Assembly: GCA_017397845.1 (NCBI GenBank)
Contig: JAFQHU010000003.1
Span: forward strand, 330,884-394,883
Origin: Clostridia bacterium
GTDB taxonomy: Bacteria; Bacillota; Clostridia; Oscillospirales; Acutalibacteraceae
DNA: 64,000 bases
Reading direction: 5' to 3'
Both the position numbers and the translations under genes were made by a program. The notes under the pieces were generated by a model. It did no database searches and had not been told where the DNA came from. It worked only from the letters and a program-made list of their open reading frames with translations. Position 1 is the stretch's first letter; each line of letters begins with the position of its first letter. Of the stretch, positions 1 to 8,652 are shown one piece after another.

Positions 1-59
1 ATAAAGGCATCCTTGATAAAATCATGTGTGGTTTTCCAGTCGAGAATTACTTTTGGCAT
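1..59 (-). CDS. 5' end of an unidentified gene (partial)
   Basis: Only the first 19 codons lie inside the window. The ATG at 59-57 is preceded by an AGGAGTG ribosome site (67-73, complement), so the start looks real. The visible residues begin MPKVILDW and give no recognisable motif. It lies 68 bases downstream of glpK on the same strand with no clear terminator between, so it is probably the next gene of the glycerol kinase transcript. I do not recognise the family. Confidence 0.5.
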   Translation of the reverse strand, partial: MPKVILDWKTTHDFIKDAF

Positions 60-127
60 TTTAATCCACTCCTATTATTTAAAATTATTTCTTTTATATA
101 TTCAAGCATTAACGCTTAAATTGCTTA

Positions 128-1642
128 TTATTCTTTTTCTTCCCAAGCCATAGCTCTGGTTACAGCTTTTTTCCATCCTGCATAAAGCTTGTTTCTTTCA
201 TCCATACCCATTTCAGGAACGAAGATACGGTCAACCTCACGGTTAGCTTCGATGTCCTCAAGGCTGTCCCATACTCCTACAGCGAGACCGGCAAGATATG
301 CGGCTCCGAGAGCTGTGGTTTCAACTGTCTTTGGACGGTCAACCTTTGTCTGTGCCATATTTGCCTGAATTTGCATCATAATATTGCTTACACTTGCGCC
401 GCCGTCAACACGAAGATCAGAAATATCGATCCCTGAATCATCCTTCATGGCCTCAAGAAGGTCAGTCATCTGATAAGTGATGGACTCCAGAACAGCACGT
501 GCAATATGCTTTCTGTTTACACCTCTGGTAAGACCGACAATACATCCTCTGGCATACATATCCCAATAAGGTGCGCCAAGCCCCGTAAAAGCGGGAACAA
601 GATAACAACCGTTAGCATCCTCAACACTTTCTGCAAGCTCGTCACATCTTTTCGGGCTGTCAATAAGCTGAAGCTCGTCACGAAGCCATTTTATAACAGA
701 ACCCGCATTGAAAGCACTGCCCTCAATAGAATAAGTGGTTTCACCGTTATAGCTCCAAGCAACACCTGTAAGAAGATTGTTTTTTGAGACAACACGCTTA
801 TTACCTGTATTCATAAGAAGGAAACATCCTGTACCGTAGGTATTCTTTGACATACCGGGTTTAAAGCAAGCTTGACCGAAAAGTGCGGAGGGTTGGTCAC
901 CGATGGCACCGCAGATGGGAACACCTGCAAGCTCTTCGATACCGATAATGTTGCTCGCAACCTGACCGTAAATTTCGCTTGAAGGAACAGGCTTAGGAAG
1001 GATATTCATAGGAACACCCAACTTTTCACAAAGGTATTCGTCCCAGCAGAGCTTGTCTACATCAAAGAGCATGGTTCTTGATGCGTTGGAATAATCCGTT
1101 ACGTGGGTCTTTCCGCCGGAAAGATTCCATATAAGCCAGGTTTCGACTGTACCGAAAAGAAGCTGTCCTGTCTCAGCCAAAGCCTTTACACCGGGAACAT
1201 TATCAATAATCCACTTGATTTTTGTGGCAGAGAAGTAAGCATCAACAATAAGACCTGTATGCTCCGTTATATAATCGCAAAGCTCTTTGTCCTCTTTGAT
1301 TTTTTCACACATATCAGCGGTTCTTCTGCACTGCCATACTATCGCATTATAAACAGGCTTTCCCGTACTTCTGTCCCAAAGAATGGTGGTTTCACGCTGA
1401 TTTGTTATACCGATACCTGCGATATCAGAAGCAGAGAATTTACCGGAACGCAGAACAGTTGTAATGGAATTGAACTGGCTGTAAAGGATGTTAAGAGGGT
1501 CATGCTCAACCCAACCTGCTTTCGGATAAATTTGCTCGAATTCATTCTGTGCTTTAGCGATAATATTTCCTTTTTTATCAAAAACAATCGCTCTTGAGCT
1601 TGTGGTACCTTGGTCAAGGGACAGGATCAATTTTTCACTCAT
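128..1642 (-). CDS. glpK: glycerol kinase
   Basis: GlpK phosphorylates glycerol with ATP to sn-glycerol 3-phosphate in the cytoplasm, the first step of glycerol use. The product is 504 residues, the normal family length. It opens with the FGGY-kinase phosphate loop LSLDQGTTSSRAIVF and contains NQRETTILWD and the C-terminal DGGASVSN and TTALGAAYLAG motifs typical of GlpK. An in-frame ATG ten codons upstream is less likely, because the AAAGGAGG ribosome site lies directly before the ATG at 1642. There is no glpF or glpD beside it in the window, so glycerol entry must be encoded elsewhere. Transcription probably starts far upstream (near 1820), leaving a long leader. Confidence 0.97.
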   Translation of the reverse strand: MSEKLILSLDQGTTSSRAIVFDKKGNIIAKAQNEFEQIYPKAGWVEHDPLNILYSQFNSITTVLRSGKFSASDIAGIGITNQRETTILWDRSTGKPVYNAIVWQCRRTADMCEKIKEDKELCDYITEHTGLIVDAYFSATKIKWIIDNVPGVKALAETGQLLFGTVETWLIWNLSGGKTHVTDYSNASRTMLFDVDKLCWDEYLCEKLGVPMNILPKPVPSSEIYGQVASNIIGIEELAGVPICGAIGDQPSALFGQACFKPGMSKNTYGTGCFLLMNTGNKRVVSKNNLLTGVAWSYNGETTYSIEGSAFNAGSVIKWLRDELQLIDSPKRCDELAESVEDANGCYLVPAFTGLGAPYWDMYARGCIVGLTRGVNRKHIARAVLESITYQMTDLLEAMKDDSGIDISDLRVDGGASVSNIMMQIQANMAQTKVDRPKTVETTALGAAYLAGLAVGVWDSLEDIEANREVDRIFVPEMGMDERNKLYAGWKKAVTRAMAWEEKE

Positions 1643-1855
1643 ATTTTCTTTTCCTCCTTTGTTACGTGACATAAAAGAAAAAACGAAAAAACAGATACAG
1701 TAACCCCACGGATGGGATATTTTATCTATTCTCTCATCTCCATAGAATTATATCTCATAACAATTAATATTCCGAAAACACAAATACTATTCTCCGAAGA
1801 TTTATGTCTTCAATTTTTACAATCTAATTGTACTTGAAAAGTGTTATTTTGTCAA
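1643..1855 (-). promoter_or_regulatory. glpK promoter and long 5' leader
   Basis: On the minus strand a TTGACA box (1850-1855) and a TACAAT box (1827-1832) are 17 bp apart, a good sigma-A promoter. Transcription would begin about 180 bases before the glpK ATG. The leader contains a GAAGA/TCTTC hairpin and, nearer the gene, a short CCCAT/GTGGG hairpin followed by T-rich sequence that could act as an attenuator. Glycerol genes of Bacillus are controlled by GlpP antitermination in leaders; that this leader works the same way is inference. The rest of the gap up to 2039 holds the opposite-strand promoter of the next gene. Confidence 0.5.
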
Positions 1856-1948
1856 CATTAAACAAGAGTTTTTTACACTGATATATAAATATTTTACTTT
1901 AACCAAAAGTTTATTCCGACTGATACCATTTATTGTTATTTTTCGCTC

Positions 1949-1977
1949 TTGACCAAAACAGAATTATAATGTATTAT
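1949..1977 (+). promoter_or_regulatory. sigma-A promoter of the 2040 gene
   Basis: TTGACC (1949-1954) and TATTAT (1972-1977) are separated by exactly 17 bp, followed about 60 bases later by an AAAGAAAGG ribosome site and the ATG at 2040. This is read directly from the sequence; activity is inferred. Confidence 0.6.
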
Positions 1978-2039
1978 ATAGTGTAGATTATTGTGGCTTA
2001 TGATGTTTTATCAAAGCAAAGAAAGGATAAACAAATACA

Positions 2040-2714
2040 ATGGAAATAGTATTTTCGGGTGAAATTTTAAATATTACTCCCTTTAAAAACGGTTTTGTTT
2101 TCGCCACCAAAAGCTTAACCGATGACGGTAAGCTCAAAGCTAATTTTTACGGCTACGATGCAATTAACGATAAATTCACACACATTAAAAAATCCGTCTT
2201 TCTCAAAGTTAAATTCGGATACGAATACGAAGAAATCGCACAGCAATTGGGTGATTACGTTTCATGTGATGTGGGTGTTTTGGGCGACGGCAGAATTATG
2301 GCTATATTTCCCAACGGTGAATATAACATCTTTAACACGGACGGCTCGCTCAATGTTTCCTCTCTGCTCACCTACCACGGCTCTCCCGTATGCGATATAG
2401 CCGTCGACGGTGCTTATGTATGGTGCGCTGTCCCGTCAGAAAACGCTATAATAAAATACTCTCCCCGTGAAGGCAGAATTTTGCTCAGAGTTGGCGGCGG
2501 AGATGCTACAGCCTTTGAAAACCCCTGTGCAGTGTCCCTTCAGGGAAATACACTTTATATATGCAATCAGTCTTCAAAAAAAATCCGTACTTTGAACATA
2601 CAGACAAACTCAGTCAGAGATTACAGAGTTTTCAATGAAAAGGTATACAAATACATCAACGTAATGGGAAGAGAATTTGTGTGGCTGAAGTCCGGTCTTT
2701 ACATTCTCGATTGA
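2040..2714 (+). CDS. small beta-propeller/NHL-like protein of unknown function
   Basis: This is a 224-residue soluble protein without signal peptide or membrane segment. It is made of short beta-rich repeats with patterns such as DGRIMAIFPNGEYNIFNTDGS and VDGAYVWCAVPSENAIIKYSP, which resemble the blades of NHL or WD-type propellers; about four blades could fit, so it may be an open or partial propeller. The gene stands alone with its own promoter and a strong terminator. I do not recognise a specific family. A role in protein binding is only a guess from the fold. Confidence 0.75.
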   Translation: MEIVFSGEILNITPFKNGFVFATKSLTDDGKLKANFYGYDAINDKFTHIKKSVFLKVKFGYEYEEIAQQLGDYVSCDVGVLGDGRIMAIFPNGEYNIFNTDGSLNVSSLLTYHGSPVCDIAVDGAYVWCAVPSENAIIKYSPREGRILLRVGGGDATAFENPCAVSLQGNTLYICNQSSKKIRTLNIQTNSVRDYRVFNEKVYKYINVMGREFVWLKSGLYILD

Positions 2715-2724
2715 TTCTAAATTG

Positions 2725-2760
2725 AAAAAGCAGTTAAGCTCGAAAGCTTAACTGCTTTTT
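2725..2760. terminator. bidirectional terminator
   Basis: A perfect 16-bp stem (2725-2740 with 2745-2760) closes on a CGAA tetraloop, with A-tract and T-tract at the two ends. It sits between two convergent genes and can stop transcription from both sides. Confidence 0.9.
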
Positions 2761-2763
2761 ATT

Positions 2764-4272
2764 TTATTGCATCAAGGCAGCTGTCGTCTCTGCAACATCG
2801 GACGGTAAAATATCTGTGGGAGCTGCAGCACCGTTGCCGATAAGATTAACGACAACTGCTGCCACAATGATTGTTATTACCGCAACGATGATTGCAGGTA
2901 TGAACTTATTTTTATTGTTTCCTGAGCCCTTTTCATCCTTACGCATAAGCAGATAAAGAGGAACGAAAATAAGCAAAGCAACAATCGCAGCATAGAAGAA
3001 CATGCTGGTTGAAGGCACAAGCTTTTCTTCGCCGTATTCAATAATGGTAAAGTTCGAGGTACGGCAGGCAATATCACCGAGCCAAGGACCGACAACCATG
3101 GGAATAAGGACAAAGAAAATCATTCTGATGCCCTGGAAAAGACCAACCTTGTCTTCGGGAATGTAATCGCGGACAGAAGCATTGAGCTGAATCTGAAGTA
3201 CAACATAGCCGATGAGTGTAGGTGCAATACCTATAAGAACAACCGCTATATTTGTTGATGTCGAAAGAACAGCGAGACCGGCTATAAAGAGCACGATCGT
3301 AATAATATAAGCATTTACCTTGTTTTTGCCTGATGCTTTGAGAAGAAGGATTACACCTGCTGCAAGACCTGAAACAGCAAGAACTGCAATAACGATGGTT
3401 TTCACATCAAACACCGCACCGGGAAGAATAACACTTCCGAGATAAACGAAAAGATACGGGAAGAAAACCTGGATAGCGATATTGTAGATACAGATTGCGG
3501 CCAAAGCAAGATAAAGCATCGAGTTTTCCTTCACAACCGAAGGTCTGAAGCCGTAAAAAAGATCACTCCAATAATTTGAGTTTGTTTTTTCGCCTTTAAT
3601 TTCAGGATCCTTAAGTGCAAACAAACCGAAAACACCGCTTAAGCTTACGATTATACCCAAACCAAGGAAGAACACCTGATATGATACGACATCAGCCTGA
3701 CAAAGACTGCCCACGCCCATAACAGCGAGCATAGCAAAAAGACCGACAAAGAGAAGAACCGTCTCTACAGTAGGTCTGACCACAGGATTAGTTACATCAG
3801 TTGTCCATGCATTGAAGGCGGAGTCATTACTCGTAGAGCCCATAAATGTCATTACCATATCCATAATGATAACTGCCCATACAGTGAAAAGAAGAATTTT
3901 TGCATCATCTGAGAGTCCGAAAAGAGCAGCGATATTTTCTTTGGATATAAAACCGAATGAAGCGGTAATTACACCCCATACGATATAACCGACGGAGATA
4001 AACACCTTACGTTTTTTCATTTTTTCACTGAGTGTACCCATAATAAATGTAGTAACAACAGCAGTGATTGCCGAAAGTGCAACCATACGGCTGATTGCAG
4101 TGGTGGGAGCCATTATACCCCATTCTTCAAGCTTCGCCTTTGACACACCGTCATAGACTGAATCGAACAGGAAGGTATTGAAGTACATATTTTCAAGGTT
4201 CCATGCAATACCGCCCATAAAGCTGAAAACGATAATATTCAGCCATGTTCTTTTGGTGAGTTTGTTTTCCAT
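2764..4272 (-). CDS. MFS transporter
   Basis: The 502-residue product is an integral membrane protein with about twelve hydrophobic segments and is most like the major facilitator superfamily (sugar/GPH or SLC45-like branch). The N-terminal part contains the loop GTLSEKMKKRKVF between segments 2 and 3, the position of the MFS signature. The C-terminus is a short hydrophilic, Ala/Thr-rich tail after the last segment. The start has a strong AAGGAGG site. It lies 42 bases downstream of queT on the same strand, so the two may be co-transcribed. The substrate cannot be told from sequence; its neighbours do not narrow it. Confidence 0.8.
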   Translation of the reverse strand: MENKLTKRTWLNIIVFSFMGGIAWNLENMYFNTFLFDSVYDGVSKAKLEEWGIMAPTTAISRMVALSAITAVVTTFIMGTLSEKMKKRKVFISVGYIVWGVITASFGFISKENIAALFGLSDDAKILLFTVWAVIIMDMVMTFMGSTSNDSAFNAWTTDVTNPVVRPTVETVLLFVGLFAMLAVMGVGSLCQADVVSYQVFFLGLGIIVSLSGVFGLFALKDPEIKGEKTNSNYWSDLFYGFRPSVVKENSMLYLALAAICIYNIAIQVFFPYLFVYLGSVILPGAVFDVKTIVIAVLAVSGLAAGVILLLKASGKNKVNAYIITIVLFIAGLAVLSTSTNIAVVLIGIAPTLIGYVVLQIQLNASVRDYIPEDKVGLFQGIRMIFFVLIPMVVGPWLGDIACRTSNFTIIEYGEEKLVPSTSMFFYAAIVALLIFVPLYLLMRKDEKGSGNNKNKFIPAIIVAVITIIVAAVVVNLIGNGAAAPTDILPSDVAETTAALMQ

Positions 4273-4314
4273 TGGTTTGTTTCCTCCTTGGATTTTTATA
4301 TTTAATTAAAATAA

Positions 4315-4848
4315 TTAAACGCCGTAAAGATATCTGCCGATTTTCACACCTTTTATCGATTTGACAAGTGCGGCGCCGAGAGTATAAAGAACTCCCAATT
4401 CACCCAAAGCTACGAGTCCTGCCTGAGTAAGGAAGCTCAAAAAATTAAAGGGTCCCTCTATGAAAAAGATCTCGATTTCGGCACCGATAATTACTCCGTT
4501 GAATACCGCCGGCATCAGCAATGATAAAAAAGGAAAGCCTTTAACGGTCACGTTTCGTAATTTGTACATAAACAGACAGGCAAAAAAAGACGCCAACGAG
4601 CCGAGAATAATGTCTGTGGGTAACGCACCCATCACCGAAAAATTGGCAATAAAGCATCCTACAGTAAGACCCGGTATAGCAGCAGGGGTAAACAAAGAAA
4701 GAACCGTAAGTGCCTCTGAAATTCGGAACTGCACAGCCATTGTGGCGCTTGTGGGAAAGATCATCTCCTGAACGAAAGTAAGACCCACATATAAAGCAGC
4801 GATAACTCCCGACAAAACAAGTCGGTGTATTTTTTTTGACATATTCAT
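4315..4848 (-). CDS. queT: queuosine-precursor transporter QueT
   Basis: This 177-residue membrane protein has the QueT family pattern: an N-terminal helix with GVIAALYVGLTF, then VQFRISEALTVLSLFTPAAIPGLTVGCFIAN, and a C-terminal segment with GELGVLYTLGAAL. QueT proteins are the substrate-binding S components of energy-coupling-factor transporters and bring preQ1-type queuosine precursors into the cell; the ATPase module would be encoded elsewhere. The first ATG is kept because AAAGGAG lies six bases upstream. The structured leader in front of it fits a gene under preQ1 control. Confidence 0.9.
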   Translation of the reverse strand: MNMSKKIHRLVLSGVIAALYVGLTFVQEMIFPTSATMAVQFRISEALTVLSLFTPAAIPGLTVGCFIANFSVMGALPTDIILGSLASFFACLFMYKLRNVTVKGFPFLSLLMPAVFNGVIIGAEIEIFFIEGPFNFLSFLTQAGLVALGELGVLYTLGAALVKSIKGVKIGRYLYGV

Positions 4849-4967
4849 TTTTAACTCCTTTAGTTTTGATTTTAAACCGATGACCTTGGTCGGTTTAGGT
4901 CAGGAAGGTTTCGAACTGACCGCGCGAACGCAATATGTATTATATATCAACACATTAGATATTTCAA
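4849..4967 (-). promoter_or_regulatory. queT promoter and structured leader, candidate preQ1 riboswitch
   Basis: On the minus strand TTGAAA (4962-4967) and TATAAT (4939-4944) with a 17-bp gap predict a start near 4932. The leader then forms two hairpins in a row: stem 4916-4921/4898-4903, and stem 4890-4897/4873-4880. Their loops contain ACCUU and AAGGU, which are exact complements and could form a kissing pair (4905-4909 with 4883-4887). The first loop also holds UUCCU, able to pair with the ribosome site AGGAG of queT, so ligand-controlled masking of the start is plausible. Class III preQ1 riboswitches are known in front of queT in relatives; I cannot match the class consensus from memory. 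Confidence 0.55.
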
Positions 4968-4999
4968 GTAGCAGATTATAAATTTATTCTAAATCATAT

Positions 5000-5034
5000 A
5001 AAAAGCAGTGCAAAGATAAAACCTTTGCACTGCT
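5000..5034 (-). terminator. terminator of the nucleoside operon
   Basis: A 12-bp perfect stem (5004-5015 with 5023-5034) is followed on the minus strand by TTTTTATATG. It lies just after the stop of the phosphorylase gene and separates the operon from the queT promoter. Confidence 0.9.
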
Positions 5035-5042
5035 CATTCAAT

Positions 5043-6344
5043 TCATCTGATTACCTTATATATTAATTCAGTTTTTTCGGGTAATTTTTCGGAGAAAGTA
5101 ATCGCCTCGAAAAATACATTTTCTGCATCAGTGATTCTTTTTTCATCGTTTGTATGGAATTCGGCAATAACATCCCCGGCTGTTATTTTATCGCCTTTCT
5201 TTTTACGAAGAATTATTCCGGCAGTGTAATCTATGCTATCTTCCTTGTTAACTCTGCCGGCACCTAAAATGACACTTGCAGAACCGATTTTTTCTGCGTC
5301 CGTATTCGAAAGATAACCGCTTTTCGGAGCAATAACCCGATGGATAATTTTTGCAACAGGAAGTTTGCGTATATCTGCCACCATTTCCGCATTACCGCCC
5401 TGTGCAGAGATAAATTCCATAAATTTTTTATATGCTGATCCGTCATCAAGAACATTTTCACAAAGCTGTCTTGCTTCAGAATATTCGATATCTCTCGCAA
5501 GAGAAATAAGATTAGCGGCTAAGGTCAGACTTACCTCACGAAGATCTGCACTGCCCTGTCCTCTGAGAGTTTCTACAGCTTCGGTTATTTCGAGAGTATT
5601 TCCGATATTTTTACCTAAAGGTGTATCCATATCGGAGATTACGGCAGCCATTTTTCTGCCTGCCATTTTGCCGATTTCCACCATTTTTGCGGAAAGCTCT
5701 TCGGCATCAGCTTTGGTTTTCATAAAAGCGCCGCTTCCGTATTTGACGTCGAGAACGATACATTGAGAACCTGCGGCAAGCTTTTTACTCATAATGCTCG
5801 AAGCAATCAAAGGCATACATCCTACAGTTGCCGTAGCATCTCGCAAGGCATACAGCTTTTTGTCTGCAGGAGCAAGATTTCCTGTCTGCCCCACGACACA
5901 AATTCCCGTCCTCTTTACTGTAGATATAAATTCATCGGGACTAAGCTCGACATTAAAGCCATCTATTGATTCAAGCTTATCAACAGTACCGCCGGTATGC
6001 CCCAAACCCCTTCCGCTCATTTTGGCAACCTTGGCACCTAAAGAAGCCACAACAGGAGTAACAATAAGTGTAGTTTTGTCTCCGACACCGCCCGTGGAAT
6101 GTTTATCGACAGTAATACCGTCAATCATGCTCAGGTCAAGCATGTCCCCGGATTTTGCCATTTCGAGAGTAAGAGTTACCATTTCTCTGTCACTCATTCC
6201 GTTAAGATACACAGCCATAAGCAAAGCAGAGGCATGATAATCCTTTATTTCACCTTTAACGTATCCGTCAATAAAAAAGCGTATTTCTTCATCGGTCAAT
6301 TCATGCCCGTCTCTTTTATGAGATATGATGTCGTAAATTCTCAT
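5043..6344 (-). CDS. pdp: pyrimidine-nucleoside phosphorylase
   Basis: This cytoplasmic enzyme splits uridine or thymidine (and deoxyuridine) with phosphate into the base and (deoxy)ribose 1-phosphate. The 433-residue product has the family landmarks KHSTGGVGDKTTL (phosphate loop, about residue 80) and the signature SGRGLGHTGGTVDKLES, and a C-terminal barrel-sandwich domain ending in GDVIAEFHTNDE. Length is normal. It is the last gene of an operon behind the nucleoside ABC transporter, which makes uptake and breakdown of nucleosides for carbon and base salvage the clear joint role. The operon ends in a strong terminator. Confidence 0.95.
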   Translation of the reverse strand: MRIYDIISHKRDGHELTDEEIRFFIDGYVKGEIKDYHASALLMAVYLNGMSDREMVTLTLEMAKSGDMLDLSMIDGITVDKHSTGGVGDKTTLIVTPVVASLGAKVAKMSGRGLGHTGGTVDKLESIDGFNVELSPDEFISTVKRTGICVVGQTGNLAPADKKLYALRDATATVGCMPLIASSIMSKKLAAGSQCIVLDVKYGSGAFMKTKADAEELSAKMVEIGKMAGRKMAAVISDMDTPLGKNIGNTLEITEAVETLRGQGSADLREVSLTLAANLISLARDIEYSEARQLCENVLDDGSAYKKFMEFISAQGGNAEMVADIRKLPVAKIIHRVIAPKSGYLSNTDAEKIGSASVILGAGRVNKEDSIDYTAGIILRKKKGDKITAGDVIAEFHTNDEKRITDAENVFFEAITFSEKLPEKTELIYKVIR

Positions 6345-6364
6345 AATGTTTATTTTCCTTTCTT

Positions 6365-7375
6365 TTATCTTAATGATTTATCATATGGTACGCCGGATGC
6401 CTTCGGTGCTCTTGAGCTTTTCGAGGTAAAAGCCAGAACAATAAGCGTGATTACATATGGTAGCATACGGTAAAAATTTGTACTCAGACCAATTTCAGCT
6501 AAAGCATATACACCGTCACCGTTTATATCGATGGTTGAATAGGCAGCGGCAACGCATTTGAAAAGTCCGAAAATAAAAGCTGTAACCGCAATACTCCAAG
6601 GGTTCCAATTCCCGAAAATCATTACAGCAAGAGCAAGAAAGCCGAAGCCAGCCACATCACCCGTTGAAGAGCAGTTTGCTGTGGTAAGTGCGAAAACGAA
6701 ACCGCCTATCCCTGCAAGTGCGCCCGAAATTGTGGTCCCCGCATATCGCATTTTCAGAACGTTTATACCTACTGAATCTGCCGCCTGAGGATTTTCACCG
6801 CAGGCACGAAGGCGTAATCCGAATCTTGTTTTATACATTATAACAGAAAGCACTATAAAAAGTCCAATACAAATATAAGTTGTTAAATAATTTTTTACTA
6901 AAAATGTATTTTCAAAAAAATTCAGTTCTTCTGTTTTAGAAAAGCCAAAAGTGCTTCTTTTGAGCATAAACCAGCTTGCCGCATCACCCTCAGACATGGT
7001 AAGAACATTCTGATTAACCAAAACATTGGTAGCAAAAAGAACAAAACCCGGAGCAAGCATATTAAGAGCTGTGCCGCCTATCGTCTGATTTGCACGAAGA
7101 TTTATTGCTGCGTAAGACAGAAGAAGAGAAAACACAGCTCCCGCCGCAGCACAAACAAGCATGGTGAGCAGCATCAGACCCTGTGCCTGTTCTCTCTCAA
7201 AAGTATCCGTATCCTGCATTATTTTGATAAAAAGAACACCCACAAAGGCACCGAATATCATTATACCTTCAAGTGCCAGATTTACTATACCGCTTCTTTC
7301 GGCACACACACCGGCAAGTGCCACAATCAGCAGCGGAACAGCATAAGTCAGAGTTTGCTGAATAAGAAATTCCAT
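6365..7375 (-). CDS. nucleoside ABC transporter permease, second subunit
   Basis: The 336-residue membrane protein has about eight to ten helices and the branched-chain/ribose permease family pattern, with AERSGIVNLALEGIMIFGAFVG near the N-terminus and RACGENPQAADSVGINVLKMRY in the cytoplasmic coupling region. It matches the YufQ type of guanosine/nucleoside importers (BMP-dependent family). The ATG overlaps the stop of the preceding permease gene by one base, so the two subunits are translationally coupled. It is followed by pdp after 20 bases, in one operon. Confidence 0.92.
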   Translation of the reverse strand: MEFLIQQTLTYAVPLLIVALAGVCAERSGIVNLALEGIMIFGAFVGVLFIKIMQDTDTFEREQAQGLMLLTMLVCAAAGAVFSLLLSYAAINLRANQTIGGTALNMLAPGFVLFATNVLVNQNVLTMSEGDAASWFMLKRSTFGFSKTEELNFFENTFLVKNYLTTYICIGLFIVLSVIMYKTRFGLRLRACGENPQAADSVGINVLKMRYAGTTISGALAGIGGFVFALTTANCSSTGDVAGFGFLALAVMIFGNWNPWSIAVTAFIFGLFKCVAAAYSTIDINGDGVYALAEIGLSTNFYRMLPYVITLIVLAFTSKSSRAPKASGVPYDKSLR

Positions 7376-8652
7376 TATGCACCGTCTCCTTCCTCTGACT
7401 GAATATGAGCCTGGGTAATTATTTCTTCATCTGAATGTGTGTTTTCATCGGCAGACGAAGCTTTTCTCCTGAGTATTTTTTTATCCGATGAGATAAAATT
7501 TTTTATTACAAGTGAAAATGCACTGAGATATACGATAATACCGATAATGATATCAGTTATATATTCATTATATGAAGTCAGGTTTTTAAGCTGTTGTCCT
7601 GCAACGGAAAGAACGGACATAAACGAACCGGTAAATATTACCGCTATCGGATTATTGCTCGCAAGAAGCGCAATCGGTATGCCGTTAAAGCCTTCTGTAG
7701 GTAACGACTGATAAGTTGACCAAAAAAACTCCGTGTTGCCCGAAAGATAGTAAAGAGCAGCACCGCCGCCTGACAAAGCACCGGCAAACGCCATCGAAAA
7801 AACTATCATCCTTTTACTTTTAATTCCCGCATACTCTGCCGCATCCTTATTATATCCGCACGCTTTCATTTCATATCCCAAAACTGTTTTAGTTATAATT
7901 ATATAAACAAGAATCGCAAAAATTACAGCTATAAAAAAACCGCCGTTAACTTGCGAACCCGGAAATATCCTATCAAGACCGAATTTAGCCGTTGCCACTC
8001 CGTTGGCTGTCGTTTTCATAATGAAACCAACCTTACCCGACTCACCGCCGTTACGCAAGGTACTGTTTTCAAAAATCCATGTTACTCCGTTTGCTGCAAT
8101 CCAGTTAGTCATGATACATGCTAAAACCTCATTTATTCGAAGATATGCTTTTAATATACCCGGTATGGCACCCCACAAAGCACCCGCTGCCATACCACCG
8201 ACAAAAGCGATAATCCAAATTGCAAAAGGAGGAATTATATACCCCGGAATTTTAAGTGCCAAAATTAATGTTGCTGCCGTACCGGCCAGATACTGACCGG
8301 GAGCTCCAATATTGAACAGTCCTGTTTTGAAAGCTACCGCAACCGAAAGACCGGTCATTATTACAGGTGTCGCTCTAAAAAGGAGGTTACCTATATTTAC
8401 AGGATTAAATCCGAAAACAAGCTCTCCAAAAGCATCTCTTCCTTTATTGAATACACCGAAGAATATAAGCTTAAGTCCTTCAATGCCGCCCTTAAGTCCG
8501 ATGTCAGAATTAAAAACCGACACAAGCATTATAATAATCCCTCCAACTGCAAGACCTGTTGCAATTGAAAGCAAAGATGCAAGAGCAGTTTTTGTTCCGT
8601 CCTTTGAATATACATGCTTTATCTTTGATCTGATTTCATGATTTTTGCTCAT
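7375..8652 (-). CDS. nucleoside ABC transporter permease, first subunit
   Basis: This 425-residue permease is the YufP-like partner of the next subunit. The TGLFNIGAPGQYLAGTAATL and KACGYNKDAAEYAGIKSKRM stretches are the family's conserved membrane entry and coupling regions. A hydrophilic N-terminus of about 20 residues and an acidic C-terminal tail (after residue 390) flank the helices. Its start lies 17 bases inside the end of the ATPase gene, so ATPase and permeases are tightly coupled. The expected BMP-type lipoprotein that captures the nucleoside is not in this operon. Confidence 0.92.
   Translation of the reverse strand: MSKNHEIRSKIKHVYSKDGTKTALASLLSIATGLAVGGIIIMLVSVFNSDIGLKGGIEGLKLIFFGVFNKGRDAFGELVFGFNPVNIGNLLFRATPVIMTGLSVAVAFKTGLFNIGAPGQYLAGTAATLILALKIPGYIIPPFAIWIIAFVGGMAAGALWGAIPGILKAYLRINEVLACIMTNWIAANGVTWIFENSTLRNGGESGKVGFIMKTTANGVATAKFGLDRIFPGSQVNGGFFIAVIFAILVYIIITKTVLGYEMKACGYNKDAAEYAGIKSKRMIVFSMAFAGALSGGGAALYYLSGNTEFFWSTYQSLPTEGFNGIPIALLASNNPIAVIFTGSFMSVLSVAGQQLKNLTSYNEYITDIIIGIIVYLSAFSLVIKNFISSDKKILRRKASSADENTHSDEEIITQAHIQSEEGDGA

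Noticed and set aside
1103..1597. Long open frame on the plus strand across glpK
   Set aside because: It lies antisense to a well-supported kinase, has no ribosome site and encodes no recognisable sequence.
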